Assembly: GCA_049724395.1 (NCBI GenBank)
Contig: JAUGWO010000121.1
Coordinates: 1-64,000 of the forward strand
From: Spongospora subterranea f. sp. subterranea
Lineage: Eukaryota; Endomyxa: Phytomyxea; Phytomyxea; Plasmodiophorida
Length of the DNA stretch: 64,000 bases
Reading direction: 5' to 3'
A program made the translations under genes and the position numbers. The notes under the pieces were generated by a model. The model was not told where the DNA came from and ran no database searches. It saw only the letters and a program-made list of their open reading frames with translations. This document shows, in pieces, positions 23,086 to 35,170 of this stretch; within the stretch, counting starts at the first letter, position 1; the number at the start of each line of letters is the position of its first letter.

Positions 23086-25796
23086 TTATTTTTTGTCAAG
23101 ACAGATCAATCGAACTGTATTGTGGAATTTTTTGCGCTCTTTGGCATTGGACATTCCCAATTTTACCAAGTCGCCATTCGATAACTCGCTAAGAACATCA
23201 AACGTGATCTCCTCCTCATTGAACCGATCAATCCAGCTTGAAAGCTCGGCGCGCATCAGAAACTGTGCTAATGTCGAAGGGGAAACCATTTTGACATTGT
23301 CGATGGATTTAACAGATTCTGACTCAGTCACAGTAGAGACACCACCGGCTTTTGAATGAGGAAACAGGACACCAGCAGGAGTAGACGGCGTCACTCGGGC
23401 AGCTAACCATAAACTTCGCATTCCAGCAAGTACCGATCTGACACCGGCACCCTGCAAGCGTAAACACTCAGCAACAAATGAATCGACTTCTTCCGGAGAT
23501 AAAGGATCTGCACCAACAACCGCTTGAAAGAGCAAATTTTTCAAGAAATCCTCGTTTCTGTCACACATTTGTTGCATAAGTTCTTTCTGCTCAATGGTTG
23601 ACGTGCCCCCCGGTGGATGTTGACGCTGGAGCAACAGAGTCTGCAGTGATTAATGAACAATTTGCTTGATTACTTTTTACCGAAACCGCAGCGCCCGAGG
23701 AATCATGCCTTGATGCGGTTGCAGAAATTGGAATTTCATCAACAAGGGGGGACGACTCAGACTTGGCTGTAAAAGGGGGCGCTAGAGGAGAAAGCGCCCC
23801 GATAGGATATGGACCAGCATCCGGTAAGGGAGAAACTCGCTGAGTGTCAGACTTAGGTGGTTTTTTTGAAGCAACGGTAGAAAGAGTCGCGGAAGATACG
23901 GGTGTTTTGACAGCGGAGACAGGCTTTTGTCCAGCAATAGGTGCACTGCGAGGAGGCGGGGCAGTCATTGCAGGAGAATATTTCGTCTTTGAGGCCGGCG
24001 CACTCTGATCTGTGGATTTAATGAACCCTTGAGGGCGCCATTCTTGGGCGCTCGGGTTGATGGAGGAATGACCTGCTGGTGCCGCAAGCTGGTTGCTTGG
24101 AGGTAAATTACGTTGACGGTTGTCCAAACCTGTGTGATTCTGTTGGAATGAAGTGGTTGGCTGGGAAGACGACGTGGTCAGGGATGACTGACCTTGAGCA
24201 ACAGGTGCATTTGCTACATTAGGATTAGCTCGCTTGACAGAAAGTTCTTGTTGCTCTTCAGATCGAACGCTGCGTTTCGGTGAAAGGCTGAGGGTTGGGG
24301 CTGAAATAGAGGAACTTTGTGTCGACCATCTATCGGAGAGTCGTTGCTGCTTTTCAGATGTACGAGCATTGCTTGACGAACACGGGGCAGTGTTGGAGTT
24401 CGTTGGAGTATACTCAGAAGGCACCGGGACAGGTATTTTGATAGATGACGTCGCATTTGCCATCTGATTACTATTTGATTGAACCGAAATGGATCGCATT
24501 CCGTCTTTGCCTGTGGAGACAGAGACATTCCAGGAGGATTGGGAAGGAGAAACCGTTTGCCTTGAGTGAGATGGTGATGCTGCCCGTGATGAATTAGCAG
24601 ACTGCCCTTGTTTCGGTGATGCCCAGGAATCAGTAGCACGACTCCATAGCCTTGGTGCTGGGGTCGAAGCGCCAGACGCTTTAACCACTTTAAGAAGTCG
24701 GGGATGATCCCACTTCAACTCAGTACCGTCGTGAACAACAACTACTCTCAGTTCCCCTGAAAGATAAACGAGAGCTTCGGCGGGAGAAAAATCAACCATT
24801 GCAACGACGGTTAATCGCATGGCTCTATTTGAAGTCAAATACGTTTCCCAATCAAAAGCAAAATCAGTTCGTGTGATGGGCCATCCGGGACTGTTCTCAT
24901 AGCGATGATTAAGCCATGACAAAAAGTGGGTATAGAACCGGAAAATTAAGTCGTCATTTTCGTCAGACGGAACGTATGTAGGCGATAAAATCGGTGACGG
25001 TGCGGATTGGCTCAACGGCGTTATGGGGCGTTGCATGATACAGTCCAAATTGGGATTGCGAAATTTCGGAGGCGCGACGAAGTTCGACTGCATAGCGATC
25101 ATCGTCTTGATGGGGATGCGTTTAGCCTTGTTGGAGATATCCCGTAGGAGAATTTCATGGGTATCTGATACAGGTACATCCGGGTTATGTGAATCACCGA
25201 CACACTTTGATCGCAGACAGCAATGTGTATAAGACTGTAATTGAGCTCCGGGTGCATCATCATCGTTGCATGCGTAAGCGCCATGAGAGGGGTATCCACA
25301 CAGATCGCACTCGTGTTCGAATTCACATTTCTCACTCTCCTTCTGACATTTCCCAACCTGAAAAAGTTTGCACGATGGAGCGTAGGGTCGCTTCAGAAGC
25401 AATACAACTCCACGAGGGCGCATATTCTACACAACAATTAATGTAATTATCTTCAGATGAGCGATCAGAATTACTCTGGTGGTGATGGGGTCAGGAAGCG
25501 CATACACACAGTCAACAAGCTTTGAATAACCCAATTTGTCTAAAAACTTCTTTATCAGTAAACCAACCGTAGTTGAGCAATAGAATACCGAGCGGCTGGC
25601 CATAGAGGTACTGATACTTCTCGCGAAGCTTGCACAAATTCAAAGTATATTCTGGCTCTTCCATGAGAATGCGTTGTATCTGCCGTCCGAGGCGGAACAA
25701 ATCCGCTTGGATATGCGGGCGCGACATCGTGTACTGGCCGGTATGAACAGCACCATAGTCGTCATCGCTGAACTCGTCGTCGGTTACACAAAGCAT
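23086..25796 (-). CDS. LOTUS, CCCH, CCHC and SAM domain RNA-binding protein
   Basis: Four exons: 25796-25589, 25539-25475, 25426-23681 and 23640-23086. The introns of 49, 48 and about 40 bases make one frame of 857 residues. Residues 30-90 form a LOTUS/OST-HTH domain (LNLCKLREKYQYLYGQPLDKLGYSKLVD, completed only by splicing). Next comes a CX7CX6CX3H zinc finger (CKLFQVGKCQKESEKCEFEH) and a CX2CX4HX4C knuckle. A conserved-looking globular segment near residues 230-330 is followed by a long Ser/Thr/Pro/Gln-rich disordered region. The carboxy-terminal SAM domain contains LSSWIDRFNEEEITFDVL. LOTUS, zinc fingers and SAM all point to RNA binding or RNA granules. I know no named protein with this exact order. 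It is convergent with EIPR1, with ends 24 bases apart. Confidence 0.8.
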
Positions 25797-25959
25797 GATG
25801 ATGTGCTATCAATCCGACGAATATCCCAATTGACCGCTGGGGACAATTGACTGACAACAAAACACCGCGTAATGTACACTGAAGTCTCCGGTAACAATTC
25901 CATGACAGTGCGTTATTGCGAGAGCTGACTCGGCTCATGGTCTATTTTCGTCAAATCGG

Positions 25960-26872
25960 ATGGAGAAAGTCGACTGGGTAATGCCCGGATATGAATCAGG
26001 GATACCACCAGGCAACAGTACAAGGTCAGCGTTGTATAAAACGGTCGGCTCGGGGATCGATCAGAAGAATGGATCGTTACGATTGGCACATTTTAGAGTT
26101 GAAATGAACACATTTGGGCGACGAACGCTACTACGTGCACACAACAACCCCTTCCGGTAGATGTACTCCCCGTGATTGTCTTCTCGATCATATTTTTCCA
26201 CAGGGCGATATGAATAAAGTGATTCCGAAACATGGATTGCATACTTATCGTGAGTTTTTTTGTACAAAAAATGCTAAGAGCTGACGTTGTTGATTGCAAA
26301 GTCCTTGGAAGGCCAGGCGAGCCAGCTAAGTAGCGATGATGAACGGAGTCCGGAGTTTAGCGAGACTGGTGGAGGCTCCGACTTGATCCGGCCTTCGGAT
26401 AGGGACTATGGAAACCGCGATACATCTTGGTTGGATTACCAGGGTCACAATATGAGAGAATGGGACGATATGGATGATGACGAATGGGCGGCGTTCGAAG
26501 ACCAACTATATCAAGAACAGGTCGAGGAACTGAAACAGACGGTTCGCGTCACGACACCCTGTAATATCTGCACTATCCCGTTGTTTTTTTTATGCCTAAT
26601 TTAGTGGCCACTAGTTATCGCTCGACAAATCGGTGTAATGATTGGGCTTTCATTGTGTAGATTCTTCCTTCGAAGTTTTTTAGGGTAATTATTTTCAGGT
26701 GTTTTTCTTAAAATTTTTTATATGGATTTTGGAATAGGATCCAGGCTCCTGTTATTCCCAAAATTGGCGAAGATGTCAGAAGGTATTATGTATCTGAACA
26801 TATGCGCAGGATGGTGCTGGCTAGAAAATCAGTTTTCTATGGTGAACGTCAGGGTTTCGCCAATCTACAATA
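25960..26872 (+). CDS. Acidic protein of unknown function, multi-exon
   Basis: Three coding-like blocks on the plus strand. A Cys/His-containing block about 26110-26240 contains HIFPQGDMNKVIPKHGLHTY. A very acidic block 26300-26540 contains MREWDDMDDDEWAAFEDQLY. A final block about 26748-26872 reads APVIPKIGEDVRRYYVSEHM and ends at TAA. A 62-base intron from the consensus donor at GTGAGT links the first two. The last intron is longer (about 210 bases) with TTTGGAATAG-like sequence before the acceptor. The 5' exon is unresolved; an open frame from 25960 is the best candidate. No family recognised. Confidence 0.4.
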
Positions 26873-27687
26873 ATAAACCGTTGTTTCAATGATTAAATTA
26901 CATTAGGCTCTCCCGCCTGCCATTGATTTCTGAAATACTTTTGACAAAATCACATGTCAAAAGGGGTTCGATGTGAATTAAATTGTATTGAAACCACAAG
27001 TTATGTCGTTGACGGTATAACATCATAAACGGCCTATTCCGACGGCCATTGCAGGTAATCTATGATGACCGGAATCATTGATTGGACTGGTCAACGTTCT
27101 CATGGAATCATATGCTTTGACAGTCCAACCGCATCTTGACCCTGGCCAACATCCATTCGCAATAGTTTGGAGATCGCCGAACAAAACGTCTAGTCACCAA
27201 ATCCTTATAAATTAATCCAACCTACCCCGCACTACCATCAGCTTTGGCGCCATCATCGACTACCTGATTCTCGTGTTCAGTGACAGTTGGCTGATCAGCC
27301 GGATTATCGAGAGGATCACCGAATAAAGGTGATAGAAATCAATGGCATTCTCTACTAGGAAGTGATGGTATAGCGAAAGCCATAGGACGTAAGGGCATTT
27401 CCTACAACCAGATCGAAACTCCCTTCTGGTTCCGTCGGCCGACGGGTTTACTGATGACATGTCGGCGATCGGTCTAAATATATCAGCGGACTATGATGAG
27501 TAAGTATGGGGGAACTACGGTCACGGACAGCGTAGCTGACGCAAAATGTCACACCACTCCATAGTGTAAGGGTTCCGCCACTGCTGAATTGACCCCGAGG
27601 CCCAAACCTCACAGCGCAAGCTGCAGTGCATTGGTTGTCGTTTGGGCAGCTTTAGCGTGAACCTGTCAGAGTTGATATTCCAGTTTC
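26873..27687. other. Intergenic
   Basis: No gene seen. AT-rich, with inverted scraps (CATTAAACAT-like) and only short open frames. It presumably holds the promoter of the downstream U-box gene. Confidence 0.5.
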
Positions 27688-30241
27688 ATGACCATCATCG
27701 GTTCGTCAGTAATCACCGCTCAAGAAAGTCGTCCCGTTGAATTGCATGTGTCGGCTCCCGAGTTTATCCCACCCCAATCACTCATGTCCGGTGGCTTTCC
27801 AGCGCCATCGTCGTCAACTGAGGACGCCGTTTTTTGCACCAGCAGTAGCAGCGACGAAACCGATGAGGATGGGTCTGGATTTCTGACGAAATCATTGCCG
27901 ATGCCGCCACCTTATCCATCAACGCATGTTTCTCTAACTCCTTCCAGGCATGGCTTGCCGATATCGTCAAACCGTCGCAAAGATTGGTGTCTTTCCTCTG
28001 TGGTCTCACGTCCGTCCTCACCAAATGTGGAAGTATATCGTGGCGCCGCTCAAGACATATTTTGCAGGACGACATTAGCCCAGATTCCTCAATCGCCGTC
28101 GATATCATCATCATCATCCTCTGCATCATCGCTTTCAATTGTGCTCTCGGGATCGGTTCTTCAATGTACAATTGATAGAAATGTCAATTCCGAAATTGGC
28201 GAGGTGATTCGTCTAGTCCAACCAAATACACAAAGCGAGGCCCATCGCTCATCGGTTATGGCCTTGGTTGAGACTCTCATCAGGAAGACATTGGGCGCCA
28301 AGATTTTTCCCTACGGTTCTTTTGCTTTGAAAACCTATCTTCCTGACTCCGATATCAACGTCTGTGCCTTCTTCACACATAACCATCAGAAGACTTGGTA
28401 TCAGCGCGCTATGAAGGCATTATCTCGTGATGATTCAAGCTGTGGGATCAAGCACCGATTCCCTATACATGGTGCCGAATTTGTTTCTACGACCGATTCA
28501 GGTAAAGTAATCCGAGCCCAAGTTGCCGATTATACTTTTCAGATCTGTGCCAATGTACCCACACGTTCTATCCTCGTGCGCATTGTTTGAAGAAGTCGAT
28601 AGACTGGTCGGAAAGAATCATTTGTTCAAGAGGGCGATATTATTGACCAAAGCCTGGTCTGCGTATGATGCAAAGGTTCTGGACGCCCCACAGGGGCTTC
28701 TGTCGTCTTATGTGATCCGTTCAATGGTGTTATTCATATTCAACGCCTATCACATGCAGATTGATAACCCTCTCCAAGCCCTAATTCTGCTCTTTCAATA
28801 TCTTGTGCATTTTGACTGGGATGCGCACGCGTTTGGCCTGTTTGGCCCGATCCAGTTATCATCCCTTCCAGCATATGAAAGCGTCGTCGGAGAAGTTTGT
28901 GCGTGGCCTTACAACTCCAAGCCGTTGATTAGCAAGACGTTATTGTCTCGATATGCAGCCGATCCCGTATCTATGCCGCCAATGGAGAACACGTTCGCAG
29001 GAAGAACGTTCAACGTTATCGACCCCAGGAATCCCGTCCAGAACCTTGGCGCATCCCTGACTAGGAAGGCGGCGATTTACATTCGTGATCAGCTGACGGA
29101 TACGGCACGGAAGAGCTCTTGCTGTTATCTCATCGTGGCAACCCTCGACCGACGCTGCAGCATTGGTAGGGCAACTTTTGCCTGGCACGCTTTCTCGATA
29201 TGGATCATCCTATTGTCAAGTTGACGCTGCTCCAGTTTTCGACGCCGACCTCGGCCAGATTGTTCGGCATATACTTCAGGCTGGGGAGTTCGATATGCCT
29301 GACATCAACGAACGCGATCTTGTCCAGCTTGTCGTAATGATTTTAAAGGAGAACGATGGTGTTGTAACTGTCGGTAAGATGGGCAGTCTAATGCACAGCG
29401 CCACCAACAATCATTCGCTCCCGGCGATGCTAAAGACCAGATATGGTGGGCTCAAGAAACTCCTGCGTCGTCATGAGAATATATTCGCCTTAGCATCTGA
29501 TCATCCTCATAATCCGCATGTTATGTTGCTGCCTGGATACGAATCTGCTTTGTCTCATTGGATACCACAAAGCGAGTATTTATCACGACCTCGCAGCCCA
29601 TCACCGGCCCCATCGACCAAGTCGGTTGGTCATCAGAGCAGCTTACTGGCGCCAATACCGCTGCCATCAACGTCCCAAAAGAGGTTCGATGTCAGAATTG
29701 CTGGTTGTGTCGGTTCTCTAACATCTTACCTTAGTATTTGGTCATCGTCGTTGCCGCCTCGGCCGGCCTCAGTTCCTGTCCATTCCTCAGTTCAACATTC
29801 GTCGTGGACTGGGGCTGACGATACGTTCTCAGTTTGGTCAAACACGGTTGCAGAGACATCGACCGGGTCATCGTGGCTCCCATCTCTACCTGATGAGTTT
29901 TATTGCCCTATATCAGGAGAGGTGATGCGGGATCCCGTTATCGCTCAAGATGGCGTCACTTATGAGCGATCGTCACTGGAAGGATTGCGGCAGTTGAATC
30001 GTGCCTTCTCTCCTTTAACAGGTATCTTCAACCCGTTTAATCATCCCTTCATCATGATCGGTCATTGCCCTTATTCCCTAATGCAGGTCTTCCCCTTGAT
30101 TTAACAGCCGTTTATCCGAACTTAGCGTTGAAGGCACTGCTGGTTAAGATCCGCTCCGACGAGCTGGTTTTGACGTCACGTCCTGCGGCGACAATTAGTC
30201 GAATCGGACATTATGAGCAATGTGCATCCATATGGGGATGA
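27688..30241 (+). CDS. Nucleotidyltransferase-like, LOTUS and U-box fusion protein
   Basis: About 825 residues. Residues 1-155 are disordered and Ser/Pro-rich. A PAP/TUTase-type nucleotidyltransferase fold follows (FPYGSFALKTYLPDSDINV), then its PAP/OAS1-like substrate-binding half (LFEEVDRLVGKNHLFKRAILLTKAW, NLGASL). This order matches plant nucleotidyltransferase/substrate-binding-like proteins. Around residues 535-615 is a LOTUS/OST-HTH domain (GVVTVGKMGSLMH, RYGGLKKLLRRHENIFAL, NPHVMLL). A U-box ends the protein (PDEFYCPISGEVMRDPVIAQ), completed by a 65-base intron at 30022-30086 into LALKALLVKI. Two of the three catalytic Asp positions appear replaced (DIN for DID, and FQIC for VDIS), so polymerase activity is doubtful. 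Near 28550 the frame shifts with no good intron, and near 29110 it needs a short intron. Confidence 0.75.
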
Positions 30242-30744
30242 TATCGCCATATATATGTCCAGGGCTGTATTCTCCTCTGTCGCCTATTAATGGTCCACTC
30301 AATAATTTCCGCATATCATTTGAATCCTCGTGTTAATGCCGGTTTATTTTCTGTTGTCGGATTGAATCAAATTGATGAATACAGCTCATGCTTAATTACC
30401 TACAGGTTGGGTTTCTCGCAGACCCGGCCCATTGACCCCTCAGCGTGTCTGTACAGCGTCTCCTGACGCGCGCGCTATTAAAGTGCACTTTGCCGCTAAC
30501 AATGCGCATTGAAATTGCATTTACGAGTCATTTACGTACAGTTCCGCAAAAGCCCTTTCAATATATATTTTAGCAAACCCTTTGCCGGTTGTGGTGGCCC
30601 TATCATAAGTCTTCGATGGTCGCGTTTTTCCGACTTCTTAGGAGATGTGGCTTGAAATCCGGCATCGATAGACGAACGCTTTTCACAGATGAATGTTCGA
30701 CAATGACAATATGTGTTTTGAATCGTGGGAATGCTTTCTGATAG
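30242..30744. other. Intergenic, may hold a 5' exon of MCCA
   Basis: No independent gene seen. A targeting-peptide exon for the downstream mitochondrial enzyme is expected here but I could not place it. Confidence 0.4.
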
Positions 30745-33579
30745 CTTATCTGTCAAGGTTTACCTACAACGTTCAACAAGATCTTGATTGCAAATCGCGG
30801 TGAGATCGCATGCCGAATTGTTCGTACTGCAAAGGCGCTTGGAATTCGTACCGTTGCTGTAAACCCCTTGTCTTTCCACTTATTCTCCACAATATTTACC
30901 TGTACATAAAATCAGGTGTATAGCGATGCCGACGCCAACGCCATGCACACAAGAATGTGTGATGAAGCTTACAGGATCGGAGAGTCACCAGCAGCAAAGA
31001 GTTATCTCGGTTGGTTTCCTGACGTATTTGTCCAGTTTTGCTTCAACATCAGGTATTCCCTTAGACGCTCAGAAGATCTTAGAGGTTGCCAAAGCAACCG
31101 GGGCGCAAGCTGTTCATCCAGGCTATGGGTTTTTATCGGGTTATGACAACAAGAAGAGTTAGTTGCTTTACTAACAATTTGACTTTGAACAGAATCGGTA
31201 AAATTTGCCCAAGAATGCCAGAATGAGGGCATTGTCTTTATTGGTCCACCAATTGAAGCAATTAACGCAATGGGCTCTAAAAGGTTGGTCATCTCGTAAT
31301 GCTCTTTCCAAAATCGTTATTTACTCATCGATGTTGATGAAGCGCGTCGAAAAAGATCATGATTGACGCCAAAGTTCCTGTAGTCCCAGGATACCATGGG
31401 GATGATCAAACGATTGTAAACGCTCCATCCCGTCGCCGATAGACCGGTTCTCATCGCTATTTGACTAATTCAGGAGACTCTTGTCAAAGAAGCCGATGCG
31501 TGCGGCTTCCCGCTCATGATCAAAGCCGTACTTGGCGGAGGCGGAAAAGGCATGAGGGTGGTCAACGAAGCGTCCCAGTTTCTGGAAATGCTTGAATCCT
31601 GTAAACGTGAAGCTCTATCGTCATTTGGCGACGATCGAGTATTGCTGGAACGGTATATTGTTCGCCCGAGGCATATCGGTAATTCCTCATCTTTCTGAGT
31701 TTGTTGCTGGGATCAATTCCGCACAGAATTCCAGATATTTGCCGACCAGCACGGCAATGCGGTCCATTTATATGAACGGGACTGCTCTGCACAGCGTAGG
31801 CACCAAAAGGTCGACATTTGCTTTACGGCTGCATAATAAGCTAATACACCTCAGGTTTTGGAAGAAGCTCCAGCGCCGGGAATGACGACGGAACTTCGCA
31901 ACACCATGGGAAAGTCTGCCGTTGATGCAGCCATTTCCGTTAATTACGTTGGGGCTGGAACAGTGGAGTTCATATTCGATGCCGATACGGGCGAGTATTT
32001 CTTTATGGAGATGAATACACGATTGCAGGTTGAACATCCAGGTTAGTGCTAAGGAAGTCTCAGTAGGTTTATGACTGATCTTTTTTGCCTGTTCAGTGAC
32101 CGAGATGATCGTCCGTGTAGCGTCCTTATCTGGTGAAACGGATTTGGTTCAATTACAGCTTCATGTCGCCGCAGGTCACCGCCTGCCTTTCTCACAAAGC
32201 GACATCACGTCGTCTGGACACTGTATTGAATCTCGTATCTATGCCGAACGGCCTATATCTGATGAGTCGGGCACCCACTTCCTACCATGTGTCGGCACTA
32301 TCAAGCATTTGTCACCTCCAGCGCAACACGCTGTATGTTCTATCATTGTTTCCGTCAGAATCCTGTTGGACCTACATTTGAAGGCTTAGGAAGGCGCTGT
32401 TCGGGTTCGAGTTCGAAACAGGGATTGAAGAGCGAGACGAAATCTCAATGTTTTACGATCCGATGATTGCCAAACTTGTGGTTTGGGCGCATGATCGGGA
32501 GGGTGCTTTACGTCAAATGAACCACTCGCTCTCTGATTATCATGTTCTCGGCCTGGCTGACAACAACATCCAGTTCTTGAAACGTGCCGTCAGCCATCCC
32601 GAGTTTATTCGTGGCCAGATTGATACAGGATTTATTTCCCGCAATGCGCAAACGCTCATTCCTCCCGTAATGCTTCCGCTTGCGTATCCATATTTTCTGT
32701 GCGGTTCACATTCGTGAATCAGGTTTCACCCGCGTCGTCTCGAATGAAGGCCATTGCTGCTGCTTCACTGGCCATCCAGACCCAGACCGGAAAGGCGTCT
32801 CCATGGAATTCAGGAAATTCGTTCAGGGTGCGCATTTGACCCACTGTTGAAGTCCCAGTCTAATTTGGTATAGTTAAACTGTAAAAATGCCCGAATCATC
32901 AGGTTGGAGTGTGGTACGAGCGACGAAAATCGTGATCAGTGCAACATCGCCCTCGTCTACAATGACGACGGATCATACGATATCGACGTTGACGGTGATG
33001 CATTTGTTGGAGTAAAAGTCTCCAAAACCAATTCTGGTGAGCGACATCACTACATACGTTGTATTTTCGACGACGTCAATATTTTGGCGAAGGTGTGTGC
33101 GTTCACTTCTATATTGTGTGTAGGTCCTTACTGAATTTTGCTCAGGTGGTACATATCGAAAATCAAATCGCTGTTTTCGCTGATGATGATATGGCTATTT
33201 TGAAAATGATCGAAGACGACTTTGGTGAAGATATGTCAGTTATCGCCCAGGGACCTGTTGCTCCAATGCCCGGTAGAGTTGTCAAGGTATCAAAATGAGG
33301 AATCCATAATCACGTGCAGTTGATCGGAGGTGCTGCGATCGTTCAGGTTCTCGTTGCCCCTGATGACGAAGTAGAAGAAGGCCAAGCTTTGGTGATTATG
33401 GAAGCCATGAAGATGGAGGTGCCTATTATTGTTCTCGGCATTTTGAACACGATATTGACTCTTTCCAGCACATCATTAGGGCTCCTCATGCCGGAATTGT
33501 GGAACAAGTTCATTGCCGTCAGGATGAATCTATCCAAGCTGGTCATGTCCTGATATCATTTCATGCAGACAAGCAATGA
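30745..33579 (+). CDS. MCCC1: 3-methylcrotonyl-CoA carboxylase alpha (biotin-containing) subunit
   Basis: This biotin-dependent mitochondrial carboxylase subunit acts in leucine breakdown. Many short introns interrupt it (for example 30859-30915 and 33419-33468). The biotin carboxylase core is complete: [28 protein letters not shown], then [12 protein letters not shown], which separates MCCA from propionyl-CoA carboxylase. The ATP-grasp loop is [11 protein letters not shown], followed by [27 protein letters not shown] and [12 protein letters not shown]. The biotin attachment motif EAMKME lies at about 33400-33418, directly before an intron, and the domain is completed in the last exon ([15 protein letters not shown]). 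The first supported exon begins after an acceptor at 30744, so the start codon and targeting peptide lie in an unplaced upstream exon. The partner beta subunit is not in the window. Confidence 0.92.
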
Positions 33580-34078
33580 AACGCGCATCGCTTATTCTAG
33601 ATCTGTTGATGATTGGCGTTCGAAGTGCCTTGTAGGCCGGGTTTCCATTAACATCAGCCGATATCGAACAGTTGTAATACATTCCAGGTCTTTAAATCAG
33701 CCATCATCAATGTATTCTGCATTGGTCATCAACGAATTGTCAGTGACGTCAGTAAGATTCGTTATAGAGAACCTCAAAACAACCTGCCGAGGTGGATTCT
33801 GATCAGCCAAATTTCGGGCTGACAGACACAATTTTCACGGCCCATTGAAACTTTTTCTAAATACTAAAGTTGACGTGCAAGCGTACGTGGAAAACTAGCC
33901 CTTAAACGGGAACAAAGCCATAAAACTGGCGGATAAGCACAGAGTACATATTGCTAGGGAATCCGCCGTCAGGTCCAGGACCAGATCCAGATCCCCATTT
34001 CCTTGATAAACCTTGACCAGAGCAATAATCGCTAGTAACCAATAGTACTGGGTGATGTTAATGTAGAGGATATGATGA
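33580..34078. other. Intergenic between convergent genes
   Basis: A minus-strand frame (33895-34130) with a hydrophobic stretch (YYWLLAIIALVKVY) could be a further exon of the next minus-strand gene giving it a membrane anchor. Otherwise nothing is seen. Confidence 0.35.
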
Positions 34079-34642
34079 TTAATGAGGAACAGATGGATCA
34101 ATCTTAATCCAGCTATTCTGACCAGGTTGGCGCATCTCAGCCCAAACCGTCGGTTTCGATCGCCCCTGCCTCTTTCCCGCCTTCTTCTTGTCCACACTGC
34201 CGGGCCGAGGTATTGCCGATAATCTCACCCGTTCTTCATTGAACCAGCGTCGCCTGGACTCTGGCAGCTCATTCCACGACTCGACCAGCGCCTTCACCTG
34301 ATCCCGATTCGATAAATCCAACGACTCGTAATTCGGTTGCAGGGCAACGAATACTTCGACTAAACAATGGCGCAATTCGACAATGAGCATCTTTTGAGGA
34401 CCAGTTCCTATTAGGTAAATCCTACAAGATGTGAGCTTGGTCGGCGGCGGTAGGTTCTCTTTCGCATTCGGCAGGCGATAGATCTGCAATGGCGGGGCGT
34501 CCAACGGATCGTGAAATACGATATCTTCGGCGGCGACCTCGGCCGTCTGGGTCGGATTGGGTTTGACGCCGCGATCCGACAGCCTATCATTGTTATTGAC
34601 GACATTGAGCGCCGTTCCGATCGTTAATATTGAGTAGTCCAT
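34079..34642 (-). CDS. Hypothetical protein
   Basis: A 187-residue frame from Met at 34642. The middle is globular (YLIGTGPQKMLIVELRHCLVEVFVAL), followed by a charged helix (WNELPESRRRWFNEERVRL) and a Lys-rich tail. It is codon-like and uninterrupted, and starts 530 bases from the divergent TIM44 gene. I recognise no family. A hydrophobic frame just downstream (to 33895) may belong to it through an intron. Confidence 0.5.
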   Translation of the reverse strand: MDYSILTIGTALNVVNNNDRLSDRGVKPNPTQTAEVAAEDIVFHDPLDAPPLQIYRLPNAKENLPPPTKLTSCRIYLIGTGPQKMLIVELRHCLVEVFVALQPNYESLDLSNRDQVKALVESWNELPESRRRWFNEERVRLSAIPRPGSVDKKKAGKRQGRSKPTVWAEMRQPGQNSWIKIDPSVPH

Positions 34643-35170
34643 TGTGATGGCACTCCCCGGACAATAACTATAAACTGAACTGATTATTGTGTGTTTTGAT
34701 CGAGATTAACCACAAACAGCACCAGGTCAACTAGATTCCTATTATCGATATCACACACCCTTTCTCAGATACAGTTATCGGGTTGTTGTCGCTCGGGGCG
34801 GCCGTTCAGCTCACACACACACACAGAGGATATTCATCAACACGACATGTGATCAATTCAGTGAATTCATTGGAAAACACACACGATCGTTGATTTAATT
34901 AATAGACAACAAGAAGGATTTTCGAAATACGGAGATATCGCGAGCACGACGGGTGATGATCTGGGGGAGTTTATCGCCATGTTGGCTATTCATGGGTCGG
35001 TGGTCGCCGGTTTGACACAACACGATACAGTAACGCCATTCTAAGGTCCGTACGGAACGGATTTTCGGAACTTGACCTGGGTGGGGACAGGGTCTTCTTC
35101 CCAGGGGCAAAGGGCACTGGATTTGAACCGCGCCCCGACCGACCCTAATTACATCGATATCACATTGAAC
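34643..35170. promoter_or_regulatory. Shared intergenic region between divergent genes
   Basis: Separates the hypothetical gene and TIM44, so it must carry both promoters. It includes a short CA run near 34813-34824 and TTAATTAAT near 34897; no defined element can be assigned. Confidence 0.35.

Noticed and set aside
23600-23690. Apparent frameshift at a G6 run in the same gene
   Set aside because: A 40-base intron ending in ACTGCAG (23641-23680) joins the frames without any error.
25535-25560. Apparent frameshift at a T5 run in the LOTUS/SAM gene
   Set aside because: A 49-base GT-AG intron (25540-25588) with a TACTGAT branch-like site explains it and completes the LOTUS domain.
30745-33579. 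Propionyl-CoA carboxylase alpha
   Set aside because: The [12 protein letters not shown] segment and overall spacing match methylcrotonyl-CoA carboxylase instead.
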